A DNA stretch of 64,000 nucleotides from Winogradskyella tangerina (GCF_003260205.1 NZ_QERF01000002.1:372001-436000); one strand, 5' to 3'; counted from the stretch's first letter, positions 1-8,657 are shown. Translations and numbers: made by a program. Notes: a model not told the origin generated them from the letters alone.

Positions 1-628
1 ATTCATTCAATAGAATTTCAATTTCTTTAAGCTCAGTTGACTTGTTTTTTTTTAAGTCTTCAATTTTTTGTGTCAAATAATCGACCTCGCCAGTTTCACC
101 TGAAAGTCGTTGATCTTCAATATTTTGCTGAAGCTCCGCCAATTCATCTTCCAAATATTTAATTTCATTATTAAAATAAAGTTCCGATGACTTTAAGGTG
201 CTATTTATTTTCTCTGCCTTAATACTCGCTATTTCTGTAGTTACTTGCTCATTAAGAAGAATAAGCTCTAATGGTTTTATTACCGTTAGGCTGATTAAGA
301 TTATAAAAAATATCCTGATCCCTAGAGAGGAAAAATACCCAAGACTATATTTTAATTTATTTGCATTTAAAGTGATAATATTAAGACGATAAATATTAAT
401 AATCATCATTGTAAAGGCAATTGATATCAACCACGACAATGTGGGTAAATTGAACAGTTTATTGAATGAATAATGATATGAATATAAACTTATCCAAAAT
501 AGTAGAAAAACAGTAATACCACTAGTAAAGAATCTAACTTTCAAACGATACCTAGCTTTATTTACTATTTGAGGATCCTCACCAGAAACTCTCCAGAAAA
601 AAACGTATATGGATCTGCGTATACGCAT
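1..628 (-). CDS. DUF4407-like membrane/coiled-coil protein (partial, cut by window edge)
   Basis: The minus strand is open from an ATG at 628 to the left edge, giving about 209 residues without a stop, so the C-terminus lies outside the window. The protein starts MRIRRSIYVFFWRVSGED and has about three hydrophobic segments (roughly residues 33-50, 64-80 and 98-118). A charged heptad-like coiled coil rich in E, K and Q follows (from about residue 125). The ATG directly follows the TAA of the upstream gene (TAAATG), so the two are co-translated. The segment VIKPLELILL followed by an acidic helix matches ISKPMEIRMF at the same place in the upstream DUF4407 protein, so I infer tandem paralogs. Function is unknown; I do not recognise a catalytic motif. 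Confidence 0.7.
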   Translation of the reverse strand, partial: MRIRRSIYVFFWRVSGEDPQIVNKARYRLKVRFFTSGITVFLLFWISLYSYHYSFNKLFNLPTLSWLISIAFTMMIINIYRLNIITLNANKLKYSLGYFSSLGIRIFFIILISLTVIKPLELILLNEQVTTEIASIKAEKINSTLKSSELYFNNEIKYLEDELAELQQNIEDQRLSGETGEVDYLTQKIEDLKKNKSTELKEIEILLNE

Positions 629-1834
629 TTAAACCTCATCAATATATTTATCTAAATCCTTGTCAATATTCTCTTTTTCTTTCTCCTTCCATTTCTGAAT
701 AATGTAGTCACTTAACTCTGTCTGAGCCCTAATCAAACTCATTTTTTCTTCAATCTTCTTATTGGCCTGATGATTTATAATGAGATTCCTTTCTTGCCCC
801 TGTTTATCCTTATAGTAATCGTATTTGATTTGAATACCATTGTCGGCTTTAAGCAATTCACTTATGTTATCCGACATATAATCATATGGACTTTTTATAA
901 GCATCATTTTAAAAAATATTGGAGTTAACTCAATTACAACAAATAATAGTGTAATGAATAAGGTAATCCAAAATCCAGCTACTTCGTGCGCTAAGAGTAT
1001 ACGTTCCAACAAACCATCCAATCCTCCTGCTACTTCTTCATTTTTTGCCAATTCGATGTCCAATTCATTCTGTAGTTTTAGTCTGTTATCATGTAATCTA
1101 TCTAATTCATTTTTATTGTCTGCATCGAAAGAACTCAATTTGGCTGCCAAAGATTCCATCAAACTTTTCAAAGCTGCAGCTTTGGGACCAGGCCTAACAA
1201 TTCTCACTTCATCCGCATATTGACTTTCAATATCTGTAAGCCTATCAAGGAGTTTGTTCCTTTCCTTTTCAATTTTTTCTATATCTGTATCTATAAGCAC
1301 AAATCGTTCATCATAATTCGCTTTTGTAGCAGCTTCATATTCTTTACGCTTTTCTAATTGGGCTTGGTGCAATTCGGCATCAATTTCAGATTTAAACATC
1401 CTTATTTCCATGGGTTTAGAAATCGTAATTGCAATTACTAAACCCATAATTATTCTAGGTATAGATCCTGTAAACTCCTGCCAAGTAATTGCTTCAGTTC
1501 CATCTCCTTTTCCTGTTGCAGCAACAATAAATCTATCAATATTAAAAATGATTAATCCCCAAATAATTCCAAATAACGTAGAAAATATTGCAGTTGGGAC
1601 ATGAACATCATTCTGCAACGCAGAGCCTTTTGGTTCAAAAATCGTATAAATAGCATATCCACCTGCTAAGGCCGCCATAAATCCTGTTGCAACCACAATT
1701 CCACCTAAACAAGCATATTTAACTTGGTCATTATAAGTGCTTCTCTTTAGAATATATGAATCTGACCCAGCGGCTTTCCACAACCACTTCATGATCTTAC
1801 TAGGGTTTGGGCTTTGGTAATAGTCTCTGTTCAT
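629..1834 (-). CDS. DUF4407 domain membrane protein
   Basis: A 401-residue protein. The N-terminus (IMKWLWKAAGSDSYILKRS, then an Ala/Gly-rich segment ending LAGGYAIY) is typical of DUF4407. Hydrophobic segments lie near residues 40-65, 80-100 and 125-143. A long soluble coiled coil (about 145-270) is followed by another membrane segment (about 283-310, FWITLFITLLFVVIEL) and a charged C-terminal helix. No enzyme motif is visible. DUF4407 proteins are widespread in Bacteroidota and their role is not established. The ATG at 1834 lies inside the end of the upstream gene (35-base overlap); residue 15 (Met) is an alternative start that still overlaps by only a few codons less. The gene ends flush with the next paralog. 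Confidence 0.85.
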   Translation of the reverse strand: MNRDYYQSPNPSKIMKWLWKAAGSDSYILKRSTYNDQVKYACLGGIVVATGFMAALAGGYAIYTIFEPKGSALQNDVHVPTAIFSTLFGIIWGLIIFNIDRFIVAATGKGDGTEAITWQEFTGSIPRIIMGLVIAITISKPMEIRMFKSEIDAELHQAQLEKRKEYEAATKANYDERFVLIDTDIEKIEKERNKLLDRLTDIESQYADEVRIVRPGPKAAALKSLMESLAAKLSSFDADNKNELDRLHDNRLKLQNELDIELAKNEEVAGGLDGLLERILLAHEVAGFWITLFITLLFVVIELTPIFFKMMLIKSPYDYMSDNISELLKADNGIQIKYDYYKDKQGQERNLIINHQANKKIEEKMSLIRAQTELSDYIIQKWKEKEKENIDKDLDKYIDEV

Positions 1835-2441
1835 TTTTATAAAGCATTAATTGATTAGTAGTTTTAATTTGGTCTATTTGTTTTAATTCCTCATAAGGTG
1901 GGCTACTGTAAATTGGTCTTTTATTTGTTAAAAGATTTGAGAAACCAATATTTATGAATTTTGAATTAATCAAATTACCTCTAACTTGGATATTCTTATG
2001 GTTAATGACATTTGCAACCCTTTCATCAGATCTCGCAAAATCTAGATCATTAATATTTAAATTATCAAGGCTTGGAATACGCTGTTTTAGTTTTATAATA
2101 TTTACTTCTGAAACTAAAGTTTTTCTGGTATTTAATCCGTAACAATTTAAGTAAAAACGGGATTCAGCACAGTCGATTTTGAAAATCGTACTTCCTGAGC
2201 CTAAGTAAACTTTAGAAGAGTTATCAAGTAGAACAAAAAGACAGTTTTCCACCTTCCAAATCAATTGATTTAATGAACCATGGATACAATAAAGATTATT
2301 AGGGCGAAACTCTTTGGAAATAAGTTTTCTACCTAGTAAGAGAAACTTAAAATATCGAAATATAATAATTGGAGAATACCTCAATAATCCAATAAATATT
2401 AGAATTCTTCTTCTCATATAGGGTTTTGATATATTTTCCAA
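1800..2441 (-). CDS. hypothetical protein upstream of DUF4407 pair
   Basis: A 213-residue basic protein that I do not recognise. It begins with Arg-rich residues and a hydrophobic stretch (about 13-37, ILIFIGLLRYSPIIIF), suggesting a membrane-anchored N-terminus. The remainder is a mixed region rich in N, K and I, including NINDLDFARSDERVANVINHKN, which hints at repeat-like beta structure, and it ends in a Pro/Lys tail. It overlaps the start of the DUF4407 gene by 35 bases, suggesting one transcriptional unit of three genes running off the left edge. No frame competitor is convincing. Function unknown. Confidence 0.55.
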   Translation of the reverse strand: MENISKPYMRRRILIFIGLLRYSPIIIFRYFKFLLLGRKLISKEFRPNNLYCIHGSLNQLIWKVENCLFVLLDNSSKVYLGSGSTIFKIDCAESRFYLNCYGLNTRKTLVSEVNIIKLKQRIPSLDNLNINDLDFARSDERVANVINHKNIQVRGNLINSKFINIGFSNLLTNKRPIYSSPPYEELKQIDQIKTTNQLMLYKNEQRLLPKPKP

Positions 2442-2605
2442 TTGTTATTCAATCCAAAAATTACAAAAAGTAATGGAAATAATTAAGATTATTCACACAA
2501 TGATTTACTTATAATGAGAAACTCTATTTACCTATACCTAAAATACTTAGATATTAATTTCTAAAAAAATAATAATTATATGGTAACAAATATTAATCTG
2601 CATAT

Positions 2606-3256
2606 TTATTCTAATGTAGAACCATCTGAAAATATTATTTTTTGGGGTATCCATACAACCTTTAAATCAGCTATATCTTTATTCTTCAATCTCACGTCTT
2701 CATCTCGAAACTGATTGTAATCTGTTGTATAAGTCCCCTTAAAAGTGGATCCTGCTTTTATAGGATCGTCTATAGTAAGATTTATTGATTTTATCTCTGA
2801 ATCAAATAAGTCCTGTATTGAAATTGAACCCTTAAAGGCTCTAATATCCTTTTCAGTTTTATTTTCAAACGCCAAACTATAAGTGAGATAATCTTGGTAA
2901 TTATATTCCTCATATCCTTTATCATACATTGCAACAATTAATGCTTGCCCCAATCGATGCCTTTTATCCTCTTCCTCTAGCTTTACTTTTTCAGCTAATA
3001 CTTCTTGTTCTTTTTTATAATCCTTTGCTTCTTTAAGAATCTCGCCATAGGTCATACCTTCCAAATTTCCGCCATTAAGTTTTGACTTCATTATCCAACC
3101 TGCCATAATTAGGGCGTCCTGTTCAGACAAATTTCCACTTTCCTTAATTTCTTTAGCATCATTCTCAAAAGTTTCCTCATTATATTTTCTGTCAAGTGGT
3201 GATGAACAGGAAAATATGAAGAAGAATATTGTTATACCGTAAAATAGTTTTTTCAT
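2606..3256 (-). CDS. putative lipoprotein, hypothetical
   Basis: A 216-residue protein with a lipoprotein signal: MKK start, hydrophobic core and lipobox IFSCSS, placing the acylated Cys at about residue 17. The mature protein has a charged helical N-terminal half (many E/K, about residues 20-100). The C-terminal half contains LAFENKTEKDIRAFKGSISIQDLF and a GTYTTDYNQF segment. This resembles small Bacteroidota lipoproteins whose beta-sandwich describes how an internally compared quantity changes (FxLE-type immunoglobulin-like folds). I do not know its function. It is flanked by a 164-base gap on the left with no gene and by the GIY-YIG-like gene on the right. Confidence 0.65.
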   Translation of the reverse strand: MKKLFYGITIFFFIFSCSSPLDRKYNEETFENDAKEIKESGNLSEQDALIMAGWIMKSKLNGGNLEGMTYGEILKEAKDYKKEQEVLAEKVKLEEEDKRHRLGQALIVAMYDKGYEEYNYQDYLTYSLAFENKTEKDIRAFKGSISIQDLFDSEIKSINLTIDDPIKAGSTFKGTYTTDYNQFRDEDVRLKNKDIADLKVVWIPQKIIFSDGSTLE

Positions 3257-3299
3257 TTATCCATTTATTTATTAATCAGGAACTTAATTCAGTTTCTAT

Positions 3300-3536
3300 C
3301 TAGTTCCAATTTCTGTTGCAATTATTCTGTCTTTCCCACTCCATGGCGGCTTCTCTAGTAGTAATATTGCCAACTTGTACAATATGGCCATTACTCCAGT
3401 AATATCTCTGACCTTTATAATTTGTATACCTTCCAGAATTTCTATGTTGCGCTTCTCTAATCCTTAAATCATTCGTTATACCACAATGAACAATTAAATT
3501 CCTCACTTTGAAAATGTATTTGTATGTATCTCTCAT
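3300..3536 (-). CDS. small GIY-YIG-like domain protein
   Basis: A 78-residue protein reading YKYIFKVRNLIVHCGITNDLRIREAQH in its first third. The pattern Tyr-x-Tyr-x-x-Lys-Val, then His-x-Gly-Ile-Thr-x-Asp-Leu-x-x-Arg-Glu-x-x-His, matches the small GIY-YIG-like proteins found in phages and bacteria. In these the GIY and YIG strands are replaced and the Arg and Glu/His of the helix are retained. The C-terminus (HIVQVGNITTREAAMEWERQ) is also typical of that family. Whether it is a nuclease is not known; the canonical catalytic set is not complete. It ends 43 bases upstream of the lipoprotein gene and could share its transcript. Confidence 0.6.
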   Translation of the reverse strand: MRDTYKYIFKVRNLIVHCGITNDLRIREAQHRNSGRYTNYKGQRYYWSNGHIVQVGNITTREAAMEWERQNNCNRNWN

Positions 3537-3783
3537 TTAGTTCATGTTTTAAATATTAATACAAACATAACACCGATAGGTACCCTATCTATACGGTTTA
3601 CCGTAAAAGCAAAAAGACAACCAAATTATTGTCTTTGTAGCATCTAAACCTTTTGAGTTTTTAGTCAATAGTTTAAAATTATTACAGTTTCAATCGCTCT
3701 ATTTGGTGTATATATATTCACTTTTTGTATTTTACATTTTTTAATATATGCAGCCACCGCCTCAGATTTCATTTTTGATTGCA
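3537..3783. other. intergenic region, no gene seen
   Basis: A 247-base AT-rich gap between the GIY-YIG-like gene and the response regulator gene. Both neighbours are on the minus strand, so it would hold the promoter of the former and the 3' end of the latter. I see no open frame of note and no clear rho-independent terminator. Confidence 0.4.
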
Positions 3784-4452
3784 CTAAATCAATCCTAAAT
3801 CTTTGGTAATAGATACTAAATGTGTCGTATTATTCGCTTTGAATTGAATCTTTAGCCTATTAAGTCGCTTTTCAATACTGCTTAGGCTACTGGGCTTTAA
3901 GTTTTTAGACTTTAGGTCTTCACTTATTTCCTCTTGTGACATTCCTTTAGAAAGTAAATTGATAAGTCGGATATCAAAATCATCGATTTCCATATTGGAT
4001 TTTGGCTGTAATGCCTTGCAAACTTGAGGTGATAAATATGCCTTGCCAGAAGCCACAACATTCAAGGATTCCCCTAATTCTTTTGAGCCCTTTCGGTCTT
4101 TACACACATATCCATTAACGCCTCTATTCTTAATCAAAAATCTAACTTTTTGAAGTTGGTCTTTCATAGAATACACTATGATTGCTAAATCAGGATAGTC
4201 CTGCGTCAGTTTAGTAATAAGTTCTTCACCGGAAGATAAGTTGTCGTTTCTATAATCACTTTTAAAGGATAGATCAGTAATTAATAAATCAAATGGGTCT
4301 TGATCGAGTTCTGCCTTTTTAATTTTGAGATAGGCCTCATCACAATATTGGGTTTTTTCAATATTGGTAATTCCATTTGACATTAAGACCTGAGCTACAC
4401 TTTCACCAATAGCATCATGATCATCGTTAATTAGAACTCGGTTAAACTTCAT
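3784..4452 (-). CDS. response regulator, receiver plus LuxR-like HTH
   Basis: A 222-residue two-component response regulator. The receiver domain (about 1-130) shows the acidic pair in VLINDDHDAIGESV, the phospho-acceptor Asp in LLITDLSFKSD (about residue 61), the Ser/Thr in IIVYSMKDQ and the Lys in GYVCKDRKG. A C-terminal helix-turn-helix (about 155-222) reads LLSKGMSQEEISEDLKSK and has the LuxR/NarL arrangement, though it is somewhat divergent at its end. It is the probable output of the histidine kinase immediately upstream; its start codon overlaps the kinase stop (shared base at 4452). Targets are unknown. Confidence 0.88.
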   Translation of the reverse strand: MKFNRVLINDDHDAIGESVAQVLMSNGITNIEKTQYCDEAYLKIKKAELDQDPFDLLITDLSFKSDYRNDNLSSGEELITKLTQDYPDLAIIVYSMKDQLQKVRFLIKNRGVNGYVCKDRKGSKELGESLNVVASGKAYLSPQVCKALQPKSNMEIDDFDIRLINLLSKGMSQEEISEDLKSKNLKPSSLSSIEKRLNRLKIQFKANNTTHLVSITKDLGLI

Positions 4453-6113
4453 TATATGACAATTTTTGCTTTAAATCCATGTTTTGGTTTTGATTCAAAA
4501 GTAATTGTCCCTCCAATAGAATAAATACGGTTTTCCGTATTTAGAAGTCCAGTATGTTTTACGAGATCAGTACCTTCTCCATTATCCGAATATATAATTT
4601 TTAGTTTCTTACCGTCCATTTCAAATACAAATAATACAAGAGTTGCCTTACTATACTTTTTCATATTGATTAACAGTTCTTGTAGAACTTTATAAATTGT
4701 GGTTTTATAAATATCTGAATAAACTTTCCATTTAACATCAGTTAGACCCTTTACTACAATATTGGTCCTATCTGTTTCATAACTTTCCATTAGTTCTTCA
4801 AGACTTTCTAATATTGGCTTACTAGAATCTACCAAGCCATGTTGATTTGAAATATCTCTGGCTTTATAATAAAGATCATTTAATTCTTCAACTAAATCTT
4901 TTTGTTCATTACTGTCATTTTCAAACTTGGTCATTATCTGAAATACATTATTTGCAACCTCATCATGGACCTGCTTGGAAATTCTCGATTCCGTATTAAT
5001 AACTTGTTGTAATTTCTCTTTGCGATGTCTCGCTCTTAGCAAATAAAAAGTCACAATTGATATCAAACCAATACTTAATGCTATCAAGCCAGAAATTACA
5101 GCCCTTGATCGCTGCCTTTCCTCTTCCAGCTGACTTTCTAATGCCTCCCTTTGAAATTCGGAGTAATCATATTTCAATAAGGCAAAATCATTCTCACGGT
5201 CTTGATCCGTTTTTAGCAAACTATCATTCAATACCTTAAATTCCCTAGCATAATTATCATCACTTAGGTCAACCAAAAGTCCCAATGCTCGATTTCTATA
5301 AGATGGAGACTTTATTTTATTTGAAAAATCTAAAGCTTTGTTTGCATATAGCTTTGCATTAGTAATATCACCTTTCTCTTGATAATATTCTGAAAGATGA
5401 CTGTAACTTGTAAAAGTTTTAGATGCGTCACCTACCTTTTCTCTTATATCAAGCGCCTTAAACATTAATGGCAAGCCATCATCACCATCAGTGGACATTA
5501 AAAAGCCCAGATTATCTAAAATCAATGCAGTCGTTAATGAATCTTTCACCTTTGGCAATATGCTATAGGCCTTTTCTAATTCTTCTCTAGCATGAGTCAA
5601 TTCATTAGCATTTCTGTAGACAATGGATATATTATTATAGACGATAGCACTATCTGTGGCATTCTCAGCTAACTCCAGAACCCTTTCATAAATTTCATTC
5701 GCCTTATCCCTATTTTGTTGTTCTTTGTAGTTATTGCCTAAAAGGTTGAGTATACTTTTACGCAGTTCTTTTTTATATGCAGATGGATTGGTTTTATTCG
5801 AAAATTCCAAAGCCTCAACCAAATACTGCTCACTTTCGTAATAATCCCCCGTTTTATAAGCAAGACTACCTAAAAAGTAAAGGTGATACATTGCTAGATT
5901 GTATTCGTTCATTTCTTGCGCAATGTTATATTGTTTATTGAAATACGATTTTGCTTTTAATAATTGGGGGGCATTTTGTGGTTGCAATGCTACTTTTCTG
6001 TAATAATCGAGACTATCAGAAGGTTGTTGAGCACACACTGGTTGGAAAAATGAACAGCAAAATAATCCAAAAGCTAAACAAAAAAAGAGGAATGATTTTT
6101 TTAAATATTTCAT
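4452..6113 (-). CDS. TPR-containing sensor histidine kinase
   Basis: A 553-residue membrane kinase. A signal peptide (1-28) is followed by a periplasmic stretch of TPR-like helical repeats (about 30-310), a short coiled coil, one membrane segment (about 338-357, GLIALSIGLISIVTFYLL), and a cytoplasmic kinase core. The H-box is KQVHDEVANN (His near residue 386), as in HisKA_3/NreB-type kinases. The ATPase domain has an N-box (LLINMKKYSK), the G1 box (DNGEGTD) and a C-terminal GLLNTENRI. This architecture (TPRs, TM, HisKA_3, HATPase) is common in Bacteroidota and pairs with NarL-type regulators, matching the next gene. It forms an operon with the upstream mini-lipoprotein and the downstream regulator. 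Confidence 0.9.
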   Translation of the reverse strand: MKYLKKSFLFFCLAFGLFCCSFFQPVCAQQPSDSLDYYRKVALQPQNAPQLLKAKSYFNKQYNIAQEMNEYNLAMYHLYFLGSLAYKTGDYYESEQYLVEALEFSNKTNPSAYKKELRKSILNLLGNNYKEQQNRDKANEIYERVLELAENATDSAIVYNNISIVYRNANELTHAREELEKAYSILPKVKDSLTTALILDNLGFLMSTDGDDGLPLMFKALDIREKVGDASKTFTSYSHLSEYYQEKGDITNAKLYANKALDFSNKIKSPSYRNRALGLLVDLSDDNYAREFKVLNDSLLKTDQDRENDFALLKYDYSEFQREALESQLEEERQRSRAVISGLIALSIGLISIVTFYLLRARHRKEKLQQVINTESRISKQVHDEVANNVFQIMTKFENDSNEQKDLVEELNDLYYKARDISNQHGLVDSSKPILESLEELMESYETDRTNIVVKGLTDVKWKVYSDIYKTTIYKVLQELLINMKKYSKATLVLFVFEMDGKKLKIIYSDNGEGTDLVKHTGLLNTENRIYSIGGTITFESKPKHGFKAKIVI

Positions 6114-6140
6114 TCCTCTAATGTAATAACAATTTAATTA

Positions 6141-6308
6141 CTAATCTCCACTTTTTGTTGGTGGTGGCGGTGGCGGAGGCGGTGGTATTTCACCGCTTTC
6201 TCCACAACATGCTTGGGTCTTTGGTTCATCTGCGATTGGTTCTGGATCACAAGACATCATCACAGAACTAATGATTATTAACGAAAGTATATATGCAATT
6301 TTCTTCAT
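6141..6308 (-). CDS. tiny proline-rich lipoprotein
   Basis: A 55-residue frame on the minus strand. ATG at 6308 begins MKKIAYILSLIIISSVMMSC, a clear lipoprotein signal with lipobox VMMSC (Cys20). The mature part is only 35 residues: an acidic linker, a Cys-Cys pair (ACCGES) and nine consecutive prolines before TKSGD and TAG. It ends 27 bases before the histidine kinase start, so the two are probably co-transcribed. A surface-exposed lipoprotein of this size could act as an accessory or ligand for the periplasmic TPR sensor, but that is inference from position only. Confidence 0.7.
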   Translation of the reverse strand: MKKIAYILSLIIISSVMMSCDPEPIADEPKTQACCGESGEIPPPPPPPPPTKSGD

Positions 6309-6672
6309 TATATTTTGAGTTAAAATTTGACATAGGTGTGGCTGTCCGAGATTTTCTCAGATTTGAATACAGATCAACACCTGCGATATTTTTGAGGTGA
6401 AATCCTCAATCGGGAAGTATGGAGTGCAGATGTAATAGAAGACATTACCTTCCCAAATAGTGTATCTGATTACACCCTTGCTCCATTCATGAATTGATAC
6501 TCGGAAGCCTTATTCCGATTAAGACAGAAATCAATTCTATAGCAAATGAATGAAGATTTTAATGTTTATATTGGAAAACCTTAAGAAAAGAATTTGAAAA
6601 GAATTGGAAACGATTTTCCATTAAATTTCTTTTTGAAATTTTTAATTTTAAGCTGTTAACACATAATTAATA
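6309..6672. other. divergent intergenic region rich in inverted repeats
   Basis: A 364-base region between divergent genes. It contains several paired arms: CACCT 6378-6382 with AGGTG 6395-6399; GGGAAG 6412-6417 with CTTCCC 6449-6454; ATGGAG 6419-6424 with CTCCAT 6481-6486; TGTAAT 6431-6436 with ATTACA 6469-6474. A nested set also occurs: CATTCAT 6484-6490 with ATGAATG 6546-6552, GAATTGAT 6491-6498 with ATCAATTC 6530-6537, and TCGGAA 6501-6506 with TTCCGA 6513-6518. Some pairs are mutually exclusive. It may be a structured RNA, a regulatory region or a palindromic mobile remnant. Confidence 0.5.
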
Positions 6673-7341
6673 ATGCATAGAAAATTAATAGTTGCTGCTT
6701 TTGATAAAGGTAAAAAGGATTTAATAGAAAAAGGATCAAAGAATCCTTCGGATAATGCTATTTCTGAATTGATAGCTAATCATATTAATGAAGTACAAAA
6801 CATTCAGGTTAACTCAAGAACATTAAGGAATTATTACAAGGAAGTAAATGTTAATATATCTCGCAATGACATTGTTCAAGCACTATGTTTGTATCTGGGG
6901 TTTGACTCATATGCTGCTTTCATAAGCAATACCGGATTGACCAATAGCAAGTCCTTTCTTAACAAGTTCAACAAAAGTAAGTATATCATTATGATAATAA
7001 TCGTTGTTGGTTTATTAAGCGCATTAATCTATTTTAAAATCAATGAACCAAGGTTTATGATTTGGAAGGGAGATCATTATGAAGAAGTAGACCTTGATTT
7101 AGATAAATATTCTTTAAGTGAACTCAAAAAATATAATCAAGATCGTATTGATAACTTGAGAAAAATTGATCCACAATGTGGATTTGATTTTTTTAATGCT
7201 GATAATAGTCCAAGGGTTTGGTATGGCAAAAATTCTAATAAGGAATATGAGTATTTCACATCATTGGGGCTTCATCCAGAAACCAGTAAGACATTGAAAC
7301 CAATAACTGATTTTATAATAAAAAATCATATATGTAAATAA
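6673..7341 (+). CDS. hypothetical membrane-anchored protein (flavobacterial family)
   Basis: A 222-residue protein and one of very few plus-strand genes in the left half. The N-terminal cytoplasmic part (1-95) is helical and includes SRTLRNYYKEVN and ALCLYLGFDSYAAF, resembling the small helical module found at the start of many Bacteroidota proteins that carry one membrane span. The membrane segment is about 103-122 (KYIIMIIIVVGLLSALIYF). The outside domain reads RFMIWKGDHYEEVDLD, then CGFDFF and VWYGKN, then EYFTSLGLHPETSKTLKPIT; I recognise this ending as a recurrent flavobacterial family of unknown function. It is transcribed from the palindromic region just upstream. Confidence 0.7.
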   Translation: MHRKLIVAAFDKGKKDLIEKGSKNPSDNAISELIANHINEVQNIQVNSRTLRNYYKEVNVNISRNDIVQALCLYLGFDSYAAFISNTGLTNSKSFLNKFNKSKYIIMIIIVVGLLSALIYFKINEPRFMIWKGDHYEEVDLDLDKYSLSELKKYNQDRIDNLRKIDPQCGFDFFNADNSPRVWYGKNSNKEYEYFTSLGLHPETSKTLKPITDFIIKNHICK

Positions 7342-7398
7342 GAAAGATGTTTTAAATGAATCATCGAATTCCAAAAATCTTACTCCCAAAATTATCTA

Positions 7399-7899
7399 CT
7401 ATGACAAAGTTACCTTATAATGAAATATGTATTTAGCACTATGGCCGGCATACTTACCATTATTTTCGTATAGATTAAGTTCAACTAAAAACCTATTGAC
7501 ACCTATTTTTAAATTACTCACATCGACAATTTTTAGTTTTTCATCTATGTCTACAAGTTTTTCATTACAATCACACGAAATTGAAATTATTTTTATTTTA
7601 TCATCTTTTGATAATGTTAAATTTGCCTTTTGCGTAGTATAATATGATTCAGTATCTATTTTATAGCGATGAATCACATAATCCCCAACCTTTCCATAGA
7701 CATGTTCAACCTTCTCTATTTCGATAGTAAGGTTATATTTCTGTTTGGAATTAAAACTGTTATTATAATTAACTAATGAATCCTTAACGAGCAAATCCAG
7801 ATGTAGACCCTTCATGTTTTGATATGTAATGCATCCCAGTCCATGTATATGATTTAAAGAGAAACTCACTAAAAATAAGTATAGTAAAGAATATTTCAT
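7399..7899 (-). CDS. secreted hypothetical protein
   Basis: A 166-residue protein with a signal peptide (about 1-20, YSLLYLFLVSFSLNHIHG). The mature part starts GCITYQN and contains beta-rich segments and a CDCNEK motif near residue 110. I do not recognise the family. The domain looks like an immunoglobulin-like or lipocalin-like secreted beta protein, but this is only an impression from alternating hydrophobic residues. It converges with the plus-strand gene ending at 7341; no clear terminator is visible between them. Confidence 0.5.
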   Translation of the reverse strand: MKYSLLYLFLVSFSLNHIHGLGCITYQNMKGLHLDLLVKDSLVNYNNSFNSKQKYNLTIEIEKVEHVYGKVGDYVIHRYKIDTESYYTTQKANLTLSKDDKIKIISISCDCNEKLVDIDEKLKIVDVSNLKIGVNRFLVELNLYENNGKYAGHSAKYIFHYKVTLS

Positions 7900-8142
7900 T
7901 TCTTCTAGAATATCAAACTAAATATTAAATCAAATATAATCTTTGTTTACGATCAAACCTATTTCCTTCTAATGGAAAATTAGTTCGCTGTAATCTTGAG
8001 TGTTTTACTCAATTGACCAAGGTTAGAGGATGCAAATTATTAATAGAATTCACCATTGATTCACCTTTTGACTTTATCAAACCTGAATCATTTAAAAATC
8101 AGTCATTAAATTTTTGGGTTTAGATACTATCTCGGTCATTAC
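7900..8142. other. intergenic region, no gene seen
   Basis: Together with the terminator that follows it, this is a stretch of about 320 bases without a gene. I see a small perfect hairpin, TTGAGT 7996-8001 with ACTCAA 8007-8012, and otherwise nothing I can assign. Confidence 0.4.
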
Positions 8143-8176
8143 AAAACAAAAAAAGCAAACATTTTATGCTTGCTTT
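8143..8176 (-). terminator. rho-independent terminator
   Basis: On the minus strand the stem AAAGCAA (8170-8176) pairs with TTGCTTT (8152-8158), followed by a T-rich run down to about 8143. It sits 44 bases after the stop of the 145-residue secreted protein gene and would end the transcript of 8220-9065. Confidence 0.7.
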
Positions 8177-8219
8177 AATTATTGATAGATTATTCTTGTT
8201 TAGAAAATCGTGATGAAGG

Positions 8220-8657
8220 TTATTTTAATTTCCAGTCAAAATCACTTAAGAATTTATTTATAGCATAACGCCCAGTAATTTTCTTAACAGATGTCTCTGC
8301 CACAACACCATCGTCATCAACATTTGTAATGGAATAATTGCCATATTCGTCTTTATTGATATAAAAGTTATCTGCGTTATATGTACTATGTCTTATGCTA
8401 GTTCCAGGATAAACCGGATTGTAGCCTGCAAGCCTGATTCCATACTTGGTGTCTTCTAAATAGATTTTCTGTTCTACCATTTTAGTACCATTATTGTAAT
8501 AACGAACCCGCATTACGCCAGATTTAAAATCATCGTTCATTACTAATGCGGCACGATGTACTGTTGTACCTGCTGTAAATTTGAGTTCATAAATTTCTTG
8601 TGCAGAAATAGTTAATATTGAAAAGAATACGAATGCGAGTGTGATTATAGATTTCAT
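8220..8657 (-). CDS. secreted hypothetical protein
   Basis: A 145-residue protein with a clear signal peptide (MKSIITLAFVFFSILTISAQ, cleavage about residue 19). The mature part is beta-rich with many Tyr (RVRYYNNGTKMVEQKIYLED, YNADNFYINKDEYGNY) and ends in LSDFDWKLK. I do not recognise a named family. It is 24 bases downstream of another small secreted protein gene and the two form a unit bounded by terminators at both ends. Confidence 0.6.
   Translation of the reverse strand: MKSIITLAFVFFSILTISAQEIYELKFTAGTTVHRAALVMNDDFKSGVMRVRYYNNGTKMVEQKIYLEDTKYGIRLAGYNPVYPGTSIRHSTYNADNFYINKDEYGNYSITNVDDDGVVAETSVKKITGRYAINKFLSDFDWKLK

Noticed and set aside
198-392. Plus-strand open frame of 64 residues
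   Set aside because: It lies opposite the partial DUF4407-like gene, whose minus-strand frame is open through the region and shows a sensible membrane/coiled-coil pattern.
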